Source: Halomarinibacterium sedimenti
GTDB taxonomy: Bacteria > Bacteroidota > Bacteroidia > Flavobacteriales > Flavobacteriaceae
Direction: 5' to 3'
DNA length: 64,000 nucleotides
Assembly: GCF_019312585.1 (NCBI RefSeq)
Contig: NZ_JAHWDP010000003.1
Location: 124,001 to 188,000 of the forward strand
The notes under the pieces are model-generated. The model worked only from the letters and a program-made list of their open reading frames with translations. It was not told where the DNA came from and searched no databases. Shown piece after piece: positions 18,200-27,708 of this stretch. A program made the position numbers and the translations under genes. Positions within the stretch are counted from its first letter, which is position 1. Each line of letters begins with the position of its first letter.

Positions 18200-18207
18200 C
18201 AAAAATA
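18200..18207 (-). promoter_or_regulatory. -7 box for the MBL gene (minus strand)
   Basis: Reads TATTTTTG on the minus strand. The expected start point falls at about 18194, the first base of the ATG, so the transcript may be leaderless. Confidence 0.5.
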
Positions 18208-18218
18208 ACAGTATTTTT

Positions 18219-18248
18219 TTTGTTAGCCTATGGTATTTACTACCTTTG
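18219..18248 (+). promoter_or_regulatory. Promoter for the gene at 18276 (-33 TTTG, -7 TACCTTTG)
   Basis: TTTG at 18219-18222 and TACCTTTG at 18241-18248 are separated by 18 bases. Both elements match the Bacteroidota vegetative promoter. Confidence 0.6.
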
Positions 18249-18275
18249 TAAAAGGGTACTTAATATAAAATTGCT

Positions 18276-19733
18276 ATGCCAGAAATCATTCCAGGCGATA
18301 AGAATTTTGAGACCATTCCATCGATAAAGGATAAGGCTCTTAGAATTAATTTAAACGAAAATATTTACGGAACATTTGCAGAAATTGGGGCGGGTCAAGA
18401 GACTGTACGTAATTTCTTTAGAGCAGGAGGGGCTTCCGGGACCATTGCTAAGACTATGTCGGCTTACGACAAAGATTTTAGCGATGCTATTTATGGAGAA
18501 GAAGAGGACGGGCGTTATGTCACAGAATCACGCTTAAAGAAAATGTTGTCGCATGAAATTCAACTTATTGAAGAACGAATTGTAAGGGAAAAGCATCCTA
18601 ACAAAATGTTCTTTTCTTACGCCAACACGGTTACAACCATAGATTTTGCCAAACAATTTAAAGGCCATGGTTGGGTAGGAATACGCTTTCAAACCGATCC
18701 TAACGAAGATTACAGCGAAATAGTGCTTCATATTCGTTTTAAAGAAACCGAAGCCGTATTACAGCAGCAAACTCTTGGTATTCTTGGTGTAAATCTTATA
18801 TACGGTGCCTTTTATAAACATGATCAGCCTAAAAAGTTACTTCGTTATTTGTACGATCATATTGATAAAGATAAAATTGAAATTGATACCATTAATTTTG
18901 AAGGCCCAAAATTTGAAACAGTCGATAATCGATTGATGAGTCTTCAATTGATCAAAAATGAAATGACCGAGGCAGTTATCTTTGGCCCAGATGGAAATAA
19001 TATATTACCTGCGCGTATTCTTTATAAAAAGAATGTTCTTGCCTTACGTGGAAGTTTTAGACCAGTAACTAAGGTCAATATGGATATGTATGAAAGGTCG
19101 CTTCAAATGTTCCTAAATGAAAAGAAAGTTGATCCAGAAAAAACATTAGTAATTTTTGAAATTACATTATCCAATCTAAGAGCCGAAGGAGAAATAGATG
19201 AACAAGATTTTATGGATCGCGCCAGATTGCTTTGTTCGTTAGGGCAAACAGTAATGATTTCTAACTTTAAGGAATATTACAAACTTGTTGAATACTTTTC
19301 AAATTATACACGCGCCCGAATGGGACTAACCATGGGAGTCAATAATCTAGTAGATATATTTGACGAAAAATACTACCGCCATTTAAGCGGTGGTATCCTA
19401 GAGGCTTTTGGAAAACTATTCTTCAAAGATTTAAAAGTGTATCTCTACCCTATGCTTGACCCTGAAACAGGTGAATTGATAAACAGTGACAATTTAAAAG
19501 TTCACCCACGTATGAAAGAATTATACAAATTCTTTAAATACAACGGAAAGCTAGTGGATATTCAAGATTACAATCCAGAAATTTTAAGTGTATTCTCACG
19601 AGAAGTGCTCAAAAAGATTGAAGATAACGACTCTGGATGGGAGAAAATGCTTCCCGAAGGTGTCGCCAATCTTATTAAAGAAAAAGAATTATTTAATTAT
19701 CATAAGGACTCTAAAAAAGAAGTGACAAACTAG
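18276..19733 (+). CDS. Conserved Bacteroidota protein of unknown function
   Basis: A 485-residue soluble protein that is strongly conserved in flavobacteria. Landmarks are LRINLNENIYGTFAEIGAGQETVRNFFRAGGASGT (residues about 22-58), NTVTTIDFAKQFKGHGWVGIRFQ, and IDTINFEGPKFETVDNRLMSLQLIKN. No signal peptide, membrane segment or catalytic signature is apparent. Homologues have been labelled nicotinate-nucleotide adenylyltransferase or TonB receptor in databases, but I see neither an HxGH nucleotidyltransferase motif nor a barrel, so I would not use those names. The GAGQETVRNFFRAGGASGT segment may be a nucleotide-binding loop (inference). Convergent overlap of 4 bases with bcp. Confidence 0.8.
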   Translation: MPEIIPGDKNFETIPSIKDKALRINLNENIYGTFAEIGAGQETVRNFFRAGGASGTIAKTMSAYDKDFSDAIYGEEEDGRYVTESRLKKMLSHEIQLIEERIVREKHPNKMFFSYANTVTTIDFAKQFKGHGWVGIRFQTDPNEDYSEIVLHIRFKETEAVLQQQTLGILGVNLIYGAFYKHDQPKKLLRYLYDHIDKDKIEIDTINFEGPKFETVDNRLMSLQLIKNEMTEAVIFGPDGNNILPARILYKKNVLALRGSFRPVTKVNMDMYERSLQMFLNEKKVDPEKTLVIFEITLSNLRAEGEIDEQDFMDRARLLCSLGQTVMISNFKEYYKLVEYFSNYTRARMGLTMGVNNLVDIFDEKYYRHLSGGILEAFGKLFFKDLKVYLYPMLDPETGELINSDNLKVHPRMKELYKFFKYNGKLVDIQDYNPEILSVFSREVLKKIEDNDSGWEKMLPEGVANLIKEKELFNYHKDSKKEVTN

Positions 19734-20182
19734 TCCAATATTTGGGTAGCATGTTCTTTACTTTTAACTTTATCGATTACTCGATCGATAATTCCTTTTT
19801 CGTTTATCACAAATGTAATACGGTGGATGCCATCAAACTTACGTCCCATAAACTTTTTGGGTCCCCAAACACCAAAGGCATTAATAACTTGCTTATCCAC
19901 ATCCGCTAATAAAGGATAAGGAAATCCAAATTTTTTCTTGAAATTTCCTTGTTTTCTTTGTGTATCTGCACTTACCCCAAGAATCTCATAACCGGCTTTT
20001 TGAAGCTCACCATAATGATCACTTAAGTTACAGGCCTCCACAGTACAAGTAGGCGTGCTTGCAGCAGGGTAGAAAAAAACAACCAGTTTTTTCCCTTTAT
20101 AGTCTGCCATAGAAATGGTATTGCCATCTTGATCTTTGGCCGTAAAATTTGGTGCTTTGTCTCCCAGTTTTAGTGTATTCAT
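19730..20182 (-). CDS. bcp: Thioredoxin-dependent thiol peroxidase (Bcp/peroxiredoxin Q type)
   Basis: A 150-residue cytosolic peroxiredoxin that reduces hydroperoxides using thioredoxin. It has the family start LGDKAPNFTAKDQDGN and the peroxidatic region VVFFYPAASTPTCTVEACNL, with the peroxidatic Cys in PTCT and the resolving Cys five residues later, as in Bcp. Arg and Gly of the later FGVWGPKKFMGRKFDGIHRITFVI are typical. AAST replaces the usual KDNT or KAMT after FYP. Its stop overlaps the 3' end of the convergent gene at 18276-19733. Confidence 0.92.
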   Translation of the reverse strand: MNTLKLGDKAPNFTAKDQDGNTISMADYKGKKLVVFFYPAASTPTCTVEACNLSDHYGELQKAGYEILGVSADTQRKQGNFKKKFGFPYPLLADVDKQVINAFGVWGPKKFMGRKFDGIHRITFVINEKGIIDRVIDKVKSKEHATQILD

Positions 20183-20249
20183 TTATGTATTTTTGTTGGA
20201 TTAAATAGAAATAGTTGGCTTTACTAAAGCGAATGTAAATTTACTGAAA

Positions 20250-20906
20250 ATGACTAAGAAGGAAAAGGTACAATTTGTTATATCTACGTTAAAAGACTTA
20301 TACCCCCAAATTCCTATTCCTCTTGATCATAAAGACCCCTACACGCTTCTTATTGCTGTGTTACTTTCTGCCCAAAGCACCGATGTTCGCGTAAACCAAA
20401 TTACCCCACTCCTTTTTGAAGTTGCAGACAATCCCCACGATATGGTAAAACTGACCGTGGAAGAAATACGAGAAATTATAAAACCTGTAGGTCTTTCCCC
20501 TATGAAAAGTAAAGGCATCCACGGACTTTCAAAAATATTAATTGAAAAACACAACGGAAAAGTACCTAAAAGTTTTGAAGCCTTAGAAGAACTTCCTTCT
20601 GTGGGGCATAAAACGGCAAGTGTAGTGATGTCGCAAGTATTTCATGTTCCTGCCTTTCCTGTAGATACCCATATCCACCGATTAATGTATCGGTGGGGTT
20701 TAAGCAATGGTAAAAATGTAGTCCAAACCGAAAAAGATGCCAAACGCCTCTTCCCTAAAGACCTTTGGAATGAGTTACACTTACAAATAATTTGGTATGG
20801 TCGTCAATACTCACCAGCACGCGGTTGGGACTTAGAAAAGGATGTAATTACAAAAACAGTGGGGAGAAAGAGTGTTATTAATGAGTATTTGAAAAAGAAA
20901 AAATAA
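20250..20906 (+). CDS. nth: Endonuclease III without the iron-sulfur cluster
   Basis: DNA glycosylase/AP lyase for oxidised pyrimidines. The helix-hairpin-helix reads LPSVGHKTASVVMSQVF with catalytic Lys121, and the catalytic Asp is Asp139 in FPVDTHIHRLMYRWG. Length is 218 residues. The usual C-terminal four-cysteine 4Fe-4S loop is absent; the tail reads HLQIIWYGRQYSPARGWDLE, and the whole protein has no cysteine. Cluster-less Nth proteins appear to be usual in flavobacteria as far as I recall. Catalytic residues are retained, so activity is expected. Single gene, divergent from bcp. Confidence 0.9.
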   Translation: MTKKEKVQFVISTLKDLYPQIPIPLDHKDPYTLLIAVLLSAQSTDVRVNQITPLLFEVADNPHDMVKLTVEEIREIIKPVGLSPMKSKGIHGLSKILIEKHNGKVPKSFEALEELPSVGHKTASVVMSQVFHVPAFPVDTHIHRLMYRWGLSNGKNVVQTEKDAKRLFPKDLWNELHLQIIWYGRQYSPARGWDLEKDVITKTVGRKSVINEYLKKKK

Positions 20907-20992
20907 AGCTCTTAATCTATCATCATATTAATAATACTCATAAAAAAACTTAAAAATAAACTTCCCTTATAAGAATCTTTCCAAAAAGTAAA

Positions 20993-23410
20993 TTAATTAA
21001 CACGTCTTCTCTCATCTTCAGAGCCCGTTTCTCTATTCCTTGAAGACTTAAGTTTACTATTTCCAAAATTACGAGAATATGTGATCAAAAAGGTTCTGTT
21101 ACTGAAATCAAACACATTTTTTGTAAATATATTTTGATCTGGCAAATTGGTACCACCAACAAATTCAACAGAATCCAATGCGTCATTAATTGAGAACTTA
21201 AGAGTACCCCACTTGTCATTAAACTTTTTCTGAAAACCTATATTAATGCCATAAACCTCCTCGTAACGAGCGGTTCCAAAAAAGCTTGGGCCACTATAAA
21301 AACCAGACAATTCTGCTGTAAAACTCTCCGTAATTTTAAATGAATGAGTGCTATTTGCAGAAAAGTTTCCTAAATCCTGAACGACTGGCTCTCCTAAATA
21401 AAAAGCTCTCACTTTTTGTTTAATAAAGGTTAGATTATTTTGTGTACGCCACCAACTAGCTATCTTAACTGGTACTCCTGCAATCACTGAAAAGGTCCTA
21501 GTATAGTCCAAATTATCTGCTACAAAAAAAAGCCTTCCTGTTTCTTCGTCTATAGTTTCTTGAAAACTGGCTATTGAAGCATCCTGATTGGTATAACCAA
21601 AGGATAAAAAATATGATTTATAATTAATGTCATATTTAAAGCTATTTGAAATAGCGGGCTGTAATGAGGCATTCCCCGAAATAAATGTGGAAGGATCAAA
21701 AAATATTACAAAAGGTGCCAAATCATTAAAAGTAGGACGGGTTATTCGTTTTGAATAGGATAAATTCATGGTTAAATCATCAGTGATTTTCCGATTAAAA
21801 AAAACACTTGGAAACCATATTCCGTAGTTTCTATCTACAACAACACCTTGAGTATTTGTAACTAATAGGGAATTTGTATGCTCATATCGCAGGCCTACTT
21901 TAGCTGATGTTTTATCATTAAATGAATAATCGACAGCAGTATATGCCGCTAGTATACTTTCATCCAAATTACTAAAATTGGTTAATGTAGGATCAAGGAT
22001 ATAAACACCATTTACTTTATCTTCAACAGAAACGTCATTCTCAAGTGCTGAATTGGTCCCCTTTATTCCTGCTTCATAACTAAATTTATCATTCACTTTT
22101 TTACTATAATCTATTTTTCCAACCAAGGTGGTAATAGGAGTCGTTTTATCGCTTCTTAGCAATGCATTGAACAAAAAGTTTTCGTTTTCATCAAAAAAAG
22201 AATTAGTATAATTGGTTGGGTTTTCAAATTTATAATAGAGATAATCCAAGTCCATACTTATGTATTCATCTGCTGTAAAATTGTGTTTTATATTATAGTT
22301 GGCTCCAAAATGTCTTAAATGATTTATTTCATCGTTTACAATATCCACAAACGATATGGGAGATCCATTAACTGTTTCAACGTTTTCATTAAACGCATCC
22401 ATGCTCCATCGATTATCAAATCCATTTAGCAAAACTCCCATAATAGTTTTTTCTGAAATTTGCACATCCAGGCCAAGTCGGAGGTTATGATTTCGCTGTC
22501 TGGGATCTCTATTCGTTTTGGTCGCAACCCCTTTAAGTGTATCATTTTCTAAATACTGACGAGTTGTTTCGAAAAATTGTGATCGTTTGTCTATTGAAAA
22601 GGAATAACTCCCAAAAAGATTAATCTTATCCTTTCGATAGTTAAAATTTATATTATCCGAAGTTGTTTCGCCATCACCATATCCTCCCGATAAAGAATAA
22701 GACCCGTTAAGTCCTAAATCTGCTGTTTTCTTTAGTACAATGTTAATAAAACCAGCATTTCCTTCTGCATCAAAATTGGCAGGTGGCGTAGTAATAAGTT
22801 CAATTGATTCAATATTATCTGAACTCATACTACCTAACAATTGAACAAGAGAATCTGTTGGAACATAACTTGTCTTCCCATTAATCATGACCACAACCCC
22901 ATCCTTTCCAACTACTGAGATATTATTGCTCTGTCTATTAACAACGACACCCGGAGAACGTTCGAGAACTTCCAATGCAGTCCCGCCAGAAGACACAATA
23001 CTTCCTTCTACATTAATTACCAAACGGTCTACTTTTTGAGTAAATAAAGGTTTTTCAGCAATAATTAGAACTTCCTCTAATGATTCACCTTCCTGCATAA
23101 ATAACACAGGTAGTTCAAAATTAGATTTTAAATCAAACACCTCAGATTGGGTTCCTTGATAACCAATAACTGAACTTTTTATATAATACTTTCCTTCTAA
23201 CACATTTTCTATAATAAAACTCCCAGTTTCAGAGGTTAGCGCACCTTTTACAAGTGTAGAATCACTTGCCCTTAGTAATAGTACATTTGCAAAAGCAATA
23301 CCTTCATTATTAGCATCCTTAACATCACCCGTTACTTGATAGGTAGCTTGTGAAAATAATTGTAGTGGTATAAATAAAAGAGTTATTGCAAGACAATAAA
23401 TAGTCCTCAT
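20993..23410 (-). CDS. Outer-membrane beta-barrel family protein with CarboxypepD-like domain (TonB receptor type)
   Basis: About 805 residues. The ATG at 23410 (MRTIYCLAITLLFIPLQLFSQ) begins a clear signal peptide; an upstream start at 23449 would add a tail before the signal and is rejected. Domains are a carboxypeptidase-regulatory-like beta sandwich (VTGDVKDANNEGIAFANVLLL), a plug-like domain (TALEVLERSPGVVVNRQ, TTPPANFDAEGNAGFINIVLKK) and a long barrel (OMP_b-brl family). The plug contains the GNAGFINIVLKK signature shared with the receptor at 60998. The ligand is unknown. The C terminus is charged and low in complexity (SSRNRETGSEDERRRVN). Confidence 0.82.
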   Translation of the reverse strand: MRTIYCLAITLLFIPLQLFSQATYQVTGDVKDANNEGIAFANVLLLRASDSTLVKGALTSETGSFIIENVLEGKYYIKSSVIGYQGTQSEVFDLKSNFELPVLFMQEGESLEEVLIIAEKPLFTQKVDRLVINVEGSIVSSGGTALEVLERSPGVVVNRQSNNISVVGKDGVVVMINGKTSYVPTDSLVQLLGSMSSDNIESIELITTPPANFDAEGNAGFINIVLKKTADLGLNGSYSLSGGYGDGETTSDNINFNYRKDKINLFGSYSFSIDKRSQFFETTRQYLENDTLKGVATKTNRDPRQRNHNLRLGLDVQISEKTIMGVLLNGFDNRWSMDAFNENVETVNGSPISFVDIVNDEINHLRHFGANYNIKHNFTADEYISMDLDYLYYKFENPTNYTNSFFDENENFLFNALLRSDKTTPITTLVGKIDYSKKVNDKFSYEAGIKGTNSALENDVSVEDKVNGVYILDPTLTNFSNLDESILAAYTAVDYSFNDKTSAKVGLRYEHTNSLLVTNTQGVVVDRNYGIWFPSVFFNRKITDDLTMNLSYSKRITRPTFNDLAPFVIFFDPSTFISGNASLQPAISNSFKYDINYKSYFLSFGYTNQDASIASFQETIDEETGRLFFVADNLDYTRTFSVIAGVPVKIASWWRTQNNLTFIKQKVRAFYLGEPVVQDLGNFSANSTHSFKITESFTAELSGFYSGPSFFGTARYEEVYGINIGFQKKFNDKWGTLKFSINDALDSVEFVGGTNLPDQNIFTKNVFDFSNRTFLITYSRNFGNSKLKSSRNRETGSEDERRRVN

Positions 23411-23601
23411 GGAGTAGTTAATTAGTTGATTCAACTGCAATTTAGTCAAATGATATAAGAAATCTGAAGAAGGTACTCGTAAATTATATTAGCTAAAGCG
23501 CAATATATCAGTATATGAAGCAATATATTAATATACAAAATGGTAAAAAATGTTCTTAGATATATTTTGTAGTAAGAGAGGGTAGAAAAATAAAGCATAA
23601 A

Positions 23602-23634
23602 AAAACCCCAGAAACAATCGGGTTCTGGGGTTTT
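23602..23634 (-). terminator. Terminator of the sigma factor operon
   Basis: Perfect 12-bp stem AAAACCCCAGAA/TTCTGGGGTTTT with a 9-base loop, directly downstream (minus strand) of the 50-codon gene. Minus-strand T run follows. Confidence 0.85.
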
Positions 23635-23641
23635 CCAAAGT

Positions 23642-23794
23642 TTAGTTTAGAAGTGCTTCAAACTTCAATTTATTATAATCTATAACACTTAAAGCCTTCG
23701 AGTAATCCAGAAGGAACCTAATGGTTTCTTCTTTTGGAACTAAGTTTTTATTCACGCGTTCCGGACGTGAAGTTTCAGAGTACAAGTTTGCCAT
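23642..23794 (-). CDS. Conserved 50-residue protein downstream of the ECF sigma factor
   Basis: A short reading frame of 50 codons plus stop on the minus strand, beginning MANLYSETSRPERVNKNLVP and ending YNKLKFEALLN. I recall near-identical small proteins in other flavobacteria at the same place after this sigma gene. It lies 57 bases after the sigma factor and is followed 7 bases later by a strong terminator, so it belongs to the same transcript. No signal peptide, membrane segment or cysteine. Possible roles, such as modulating the sigma factor or an mRNA-linked function, are speculation. Confidence 0.7.
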   Translation of the reverse strand: MANLYSETSRPERVNKNLVPKEETIRFLLDYSKALSVIDYNKLKFEALLN

Positions 23795-23851
23795 AGAGCG
23801 TTGTTTTGAGGTTAATGTTAAAAAATAACGCAGGCTTTTGTACTTTATTGT

Positions 23852-24442
23852 TTAATTCGTCAATATAATGTTATGTTTTTCAATTATTTTGCGCATATTA
23901 ATAAGGGCGTAACGCATACGACCCAGCGCAGTGTTAATACTCACGCCTGTTTGCTCGCTTATTTCCTTAAAACTCATATCACGATACATTCGCATCATTA
24001 AAACCTCTTTTTGATCATCTGGAAGCTCTTCAATTAACTTTCGTACGTCTTCTTCTACCTGTCCTTTAATAATTTGCTTTTCAGCATTTAAAGCACCATC
24101 ACTTAATACCGAAAAAATATTGAAGTCATCATTGTTTTCAAACTTAGGCATGCGGTTATTCTTTCTAAAGTGATCAATAACCAAATTATGTGCAATACGC
24201 ATCACCCAGGGTAAAAATTTACCCTCTTCGTTATAGGCGCCACGTTTGAGGGTTCTAATAACTTTAATAAAAGTGTCTTGAAAAATATCTTCAGCAACGT
24301 CTTTATCATACACTTTAGAGTAGATAAAACGAAATATTCTGTCTTTGTGGCGGGTGATTAATTCACACAGTGCAGCTTCGTTACCATTCATGTAATCGCT
24401 TACCAAAAGCGCATCACAACTTGTGCTTTGTTTCATATCCAT
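23852..24442 (-). CDS. ECF-type RNA polymerase sigma-70 family factor
   Basis: A 196-residue sigma factor of the ECF group. Region 2 is seen as ALCELITRHKDRIFRFIYSKVYDKDVAEDIFQDTFIKV and LPWVMRIAHNLVIDHFRKN; region 4 as ELPDDQKEVLMMRMYRDMSFKEISEQTGVSINTALGRMRYAL. No anti-sigma gene is adjacent; instead a conserved 50-residue protein follows in the same transcript. This arrangement matches a broadly conserved flavobacterial sigma locus, and the factor may be a housekeeping-like ECF rather than a stress-specific one (inference). Confidence 0.9.
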   Translation of the reverse strand: MDMKQSTSCDALLVSDYMNGNEAALCELITRHKDRIFRFIYSKVYDKDVAEDIFQDTFIKVIRTLKRGAYNEEGKFLPWVMRIAHNLVIDHFRKNNRMPKFENNDDFNIFSVLSDGALNAEKQIIKGQVEEDVRKLIEELPDDQKEVLMMRMYRDMSFKEISEQTGVSINTALGRMRYALINMRKIIEKHNIILTN

Positions 24443-24749
24443 ACTTTTTTAATAAATAAACAACTATTGGTTTTTGGTTGTCTAGTAAATCTGTTTATTT
24501 AAAAGTAATGGTATGCTATAGGCAACGGTTTTTGTGTTACTGGAGGTAAATATAACAACAAAGATTTTACAAATACAAAAAAAAGTGCGTTTTTTCTGAA
24601 AAATATATCGTTAAACCTCCTATTCTACTGTTAAATTACCTTAATAAATACAATAGGTCATAAAACTCATCGTTACCGTTTTCTTTATGAAGCAGTCACT
24701 TATTTTTCTCCTTCTGAAATAGTATCTTTGCAAAAATTGCCATAAGAAA
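24443..24749. other. Divergent intergenic region between the sigma factor and uvrA
   Basis: 307 AT-rich bases without an open frame. Only a -7 box close to uvrA (24723-24730) stands out. I see no tRNA, riboswitch or clear repeat. A matching minus-strand promoter for the sigma gene was not obvious. Confidence 0.6.
24723..24730 (+). promoter_or_regulatory. -7 box for uvrA
   Basis: TATCTTTG, exact TANNTTTG, ends 19 bases before the TTG start. The leader would be only about a dozen bases, which fixes the start near 24750. Confidence 0.6.
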
Positions 24750-27527
24750 TTGATCGAAACTGCCGTAGATATTAAAAAAAATATCCTTATTCAAGGAGCT
24801 AAATTACACAACCTTAAAAATATTACGGTTGCTATTCCACGAAATAAACTTGTTGTAATAACTGGTCTTTCAGGTAGCGGAAAATCGAGTTTAGCGTTCG
24901 ATACGTTATATGCCGAAGGCCAACGACGTTATGTAGAAAGCTTATCTTCCTACGCACGTCAGTTCTTAGGAAGGTTGGACAAACCCAAAGTAGATGCCAT
25001 TAAAGGGATTGCGCCTGCCATTGCCATTGAACAAAAAGTAAATGCAACCAACCCACGTTCCACGGTTGGCACATCTACAGAAATTTACGACTACCTTAAG
25101 CTCCTTTATACTCGTATTGGTACTACCTACTCACCTGTGTCAGGAAAATTGGTGAAAAAAGATACCGTGACCGATGTCGTCACCTACATTAAAACAATTC
25201 CTGAAGGTGAAAAGCTTCTTCTCCTCGCTCCTATCCATTTGGAGGATGGAAGAACCATGGAGAATAAACTGAAAACACTGGCACAACAAGGATATGCGCG
25301 TGTAAAAATGGAAAGACAAGTGGTTCGTCTTGACGAGTTAAAAGGAAAATCCTTTCCGAAGGAAATTCAATTGGTTATAGATCGAGTCATCACACAAAAT
25401 GATGAAGATTTCTATAATCGATTAGCCGATGCCATCCAAATTGCCTTTTTTGAGGGAAAGGGCGAATTATATATCGAGCACCTTTCAGACGGTAGCCAAA
25501 AAGAGTTCAACAACCGTTTTGAAGCCGATGGAATTACTTTTATGGAGCCCAACGTGCATCTATTCAGTTTTAATAATCCTTATGGGGCCTGCCCTACCTG
25601 TGAAGGGTATGGAGATGTTATTGGAATTGATGAGGATTTAGTGATACCCAATACAGGGCTTTCTATTTATGAAAATGCCATCTTCCCTTGGCGGGGCGAA
25701 AGCATGGGATGGTATCGAGATACTTTGGTAAATAATGCCTATAAATTTGACTTCCCAATACACAAACCTTGGTTCGAACTTACTGAAGAACAACAAAAGC
25801 TCGTTTGGGAAGGAAATCAGTATTTTGAAGGACTCAACGATTTCTTTTCTTTTTTAGAATCGAAAAGCTATAAAATTCAAAATCGAGTGATGTTATCTCG
25901 CTATCGAGGTAAAACTAAATGCGTAACTTGTAAAGGGAAACGACTTCGCCCTGAAGCAGGATATGTAAAAATTAATGGGAAATCCCTTCAAGAATTGGTG
26001 GAACTTCCGCTCGATAAAGTCGCCGATTTCTTCAAAAACATAGAACTCAACGAGTATGAGCAAAAAGTAGCAAAACGTTTGCTTATAGAAATTAATAACC
26101 GTCTTCGTTTTTTAATGGACGTAGGACTAAGCTATCTCACCCTGAACAGGAAGAGCAATACTCTTTCGGGAGGGGAATCCCAACGAATTAATTTAGCCAC
26201 TTCGTTGGGGAGTAGTTTAGTGGGGTCTATGTATATCCTCGATGAGCCTAGTATTGGATTACATCCAAAAGACACTGAAAGACTCATTGGCGTCTTAAAA
26301 TCCCTACGAGATTTAGGAAACACAGTGATTGTTGTGGAACATGACGAAGAAATAATGAAAGCCGCCGATGCCATTATTGATATTGGCCCCGAGGCCGGAA
26401 CCTTTGGTGGTGAAATTGTGGCTGAAGGAACTTTTGAAGATATTTTAAAAAGTGATTCTCTTACGGCAAAATATCTAAACGGCGAGATGCAAATTAAAGT
26501 ACCCGTCAAGCGACGTACTTCAAAATCGGCTATAGAAATTATTGGGGCACGTCATAATAACTTAAAAAATATTAATGTACGGTTCCCGTTGGGTGTGTTT
26601 ACAGCCGTTACAGGAGTTTCTGGTAGCGGAAAAAGTACGTTGGTAAAAAAGATAGTGTATCCTGCTTTGCTTCGAGAAATTGGAGGCTATGGGGAAAAGC
26701 CCGGACAGTTTAGTGAGTTAAAAGGAAACTTCAGCAGTATAAAAACAGTGGAGTTTATAGACCAAAACCCCATTGGTCGTTCTAGCCGATCCAATCCGGT
26801 GACCTATATAAAGGCGTATGATGATATTCGGAATTTATATGCTTCTCAAAAATTAAGCGATATACGTGGCTATCAAGCCAAGCATTTCAGTTTTAATGTA
26901 GATGGCGGACGTTGCGAAACTTGTAAAGGTGAAGGTGAAGTCACTATCGAAATGCAGTTTATGGCCGATGTGCATTTGGAGTGTGATACGTGTAATGGAA
27001 GACGTTTCAAAAAAGAAGTATTGGAAGTACAATTCCACGAAAAAAACATACACGACGTGCTTTCGATGACCGTGGATGATGCTATTGCATTCTTTTCATT
27101 ACATAACGAAACTAAAATTACCAATAAATTGCAACCGCTTCAAGATGTGGGATTGGGTTATGTGCAGTTAGGGCAGAGCTCCTCTACCCTCTCAGGCGGG
27201 GAAGCGCAACGGATTAAATTGGCATCTTTTTTAATTAAAGGAAATACCAAAGATAAAGCACTGTTTATATTTGATGAGCCTACTACGGGATTGCATTTTC
27301 ACGATATCCAAAAACTATTGGCTTCCTTTTATGCGCTTCTAGACAAAGGACACACCGTCATCGTGGTGGAGCACAATCTCGATTTAATTAAATGCGCCGA
27401 CCACATTATTGACTTAGGGTTAGAAGGCGGGGAAAAAGGTGGCGAGGTCATTGCCCAAGGGACTCCAGAAGAAGTGTCAAAAAACACAAAATCCTACACA
27501 GCCAGCTATTTAAAGGAAAAGATTTAA
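24750..27527 (+). CDS. uvrA: Excinuclease ABC subunit A
   Basis: DNA damage sensor ATPase of nucleotide excision repair. The 925 residues contain two ABC modules: Walker [13 protein letters not shown] (N-terminal) and [13 protein letters not shown] (C-terminal), signatures [14 protein letters not shown] and [14 protein letters not shown], Walker [12 protein letters not shown] and [11 protein letters not shown]. Zinc-finger cysteine pairs are at [17 protein letters not shown] and [17 protein letters not shown]. The start is a TTG codon at 24750 in the context [13 protein letters not shown]; no ATG gives the usual N terminus and a -7 box lies immediately upstream. It stands as its own transcription unit. 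Confidence 0.97.
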   Translation: MIETAVDIKKNILIQGAKLHNLKNITVAIPRNKLVVITGLSGSGKSSLAFDTLYAEGQRRYVESLSSYARQFLGRLDKPKVDAIKGIAPAIAIEQKVNATNPRSTVGTSTEIYDYLKLLYTRIGTTYSPVSGKLVKKDTVTDVVTYIKTIPEGEKLLLLAPIHLEDGRTMENKLKTLAQQGYARVKMERQVVRLDELKGKSFPKEIQLVIDRVITQNDEDFYNRLADAIQIAFFEGKGELYIEHLSDGSQKEFNNRFEADGITFMEPNVHLFSFNNPYGACPTCEGYGDVIGIDEDLVIPNTGLSIYENAIFPWRGESMGWYRDTLVNNAYKFDFPIHKPWFELTEEQQKLVWEGNQYFEGLNDFFSFLESKSYKIQNRVMLSRYRGKTKCVTCKGKRLRPEAGYVKINGKSLQELVELPLDKVADFFKNIELNEYEQKVAKRLLIEINNRLRFLMDVGLSYLTLNRKSNTLSGGESQRINLATSLGSSLVGSMYILDEPSIGLHPKDTERLIGVLKSLRDLGNTVIVVEHDEEIMKAADAIIDIGPEAGTFGGEIVAEGTFEDILKSDSLTAKYLNGEMQIKVPVKRRTSKSAIEIIGARHNNLKNINVRFPLGVFTAVTGVSGSGKSTLVKKIVYPALLREIGGYGEKPGQFSELKGNFSSIKTVEFIDQNPIGRSSRSNPVTYIKAYDDIRNLYASQKLSDIRGYQAKHFSFNVDGGRCETCKGEGEVTIEMQFMADVHLECDTCNGRRFKKEVLEVQFHEKNIHDVLSMTVDDAIAFFSLHNETKITNKLQPLQDVGLGYVQLGQSSSTLSGGEAQRIKLASFLIKGNTKDKALFIFDEPTTGLHFHDIQKLLASFYALLDKGHTVIVVEHNLDLIKCADHIIDLGLEGGEKGGEVIAQGTPEEVSKNTKSYTASYLKEKI

Positions 27528-27573
27528 GTTAATTCAAAAGCTTTAAGAAAACTTTAATACGTACCAAAAACTT

Positions 27574-27589
27574 TGGCACGCCAATTGCT
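27574..27589 (+). promoter_or_regulatory. Consensus sigma-54 promoter
   Basis: TGGCACG-CCAA-TTGCT matches the RpoN consensus TGGCACG-N4-TTGCW exactly (-24 GG at 27575-27576, -12 GC at 27587-27588). Transcription would start near 27600. The next feature downstream is a terminator and not a gene. Confidence 0.75.
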
Positions 27590-27647
27590 TTATATATATC
27601 AGTTGCAGTTTTAGTTAACGTTCACTGCAGCGACTTAAAAAATATAG

Positions 27648-27664
27648 TTTTTTGGTTGGTTAGT
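27648..27664 (+). repeat. 17-base direct repeat, copy 1
   Basis: TTTTTTGGTTGGTTAGT, identical to 29125-29141. Both copies lie shortly before a terminator hairpin. Confidence 0.8.
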
Positions 27665-27674
27665 TTTTTAATTA

Positions 27675-27708
27675 CCCGTCGATTGTTCTAAAACAACGGC
27701 GGGTTTTT
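27675..27708 (+). terminator. Intrinsic terminator of the orphan transcript
   Basis: CCCGTCG...CGGCGGG stem of about 12 bp with one bulged A, and a T run. Confidence 0.8.
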
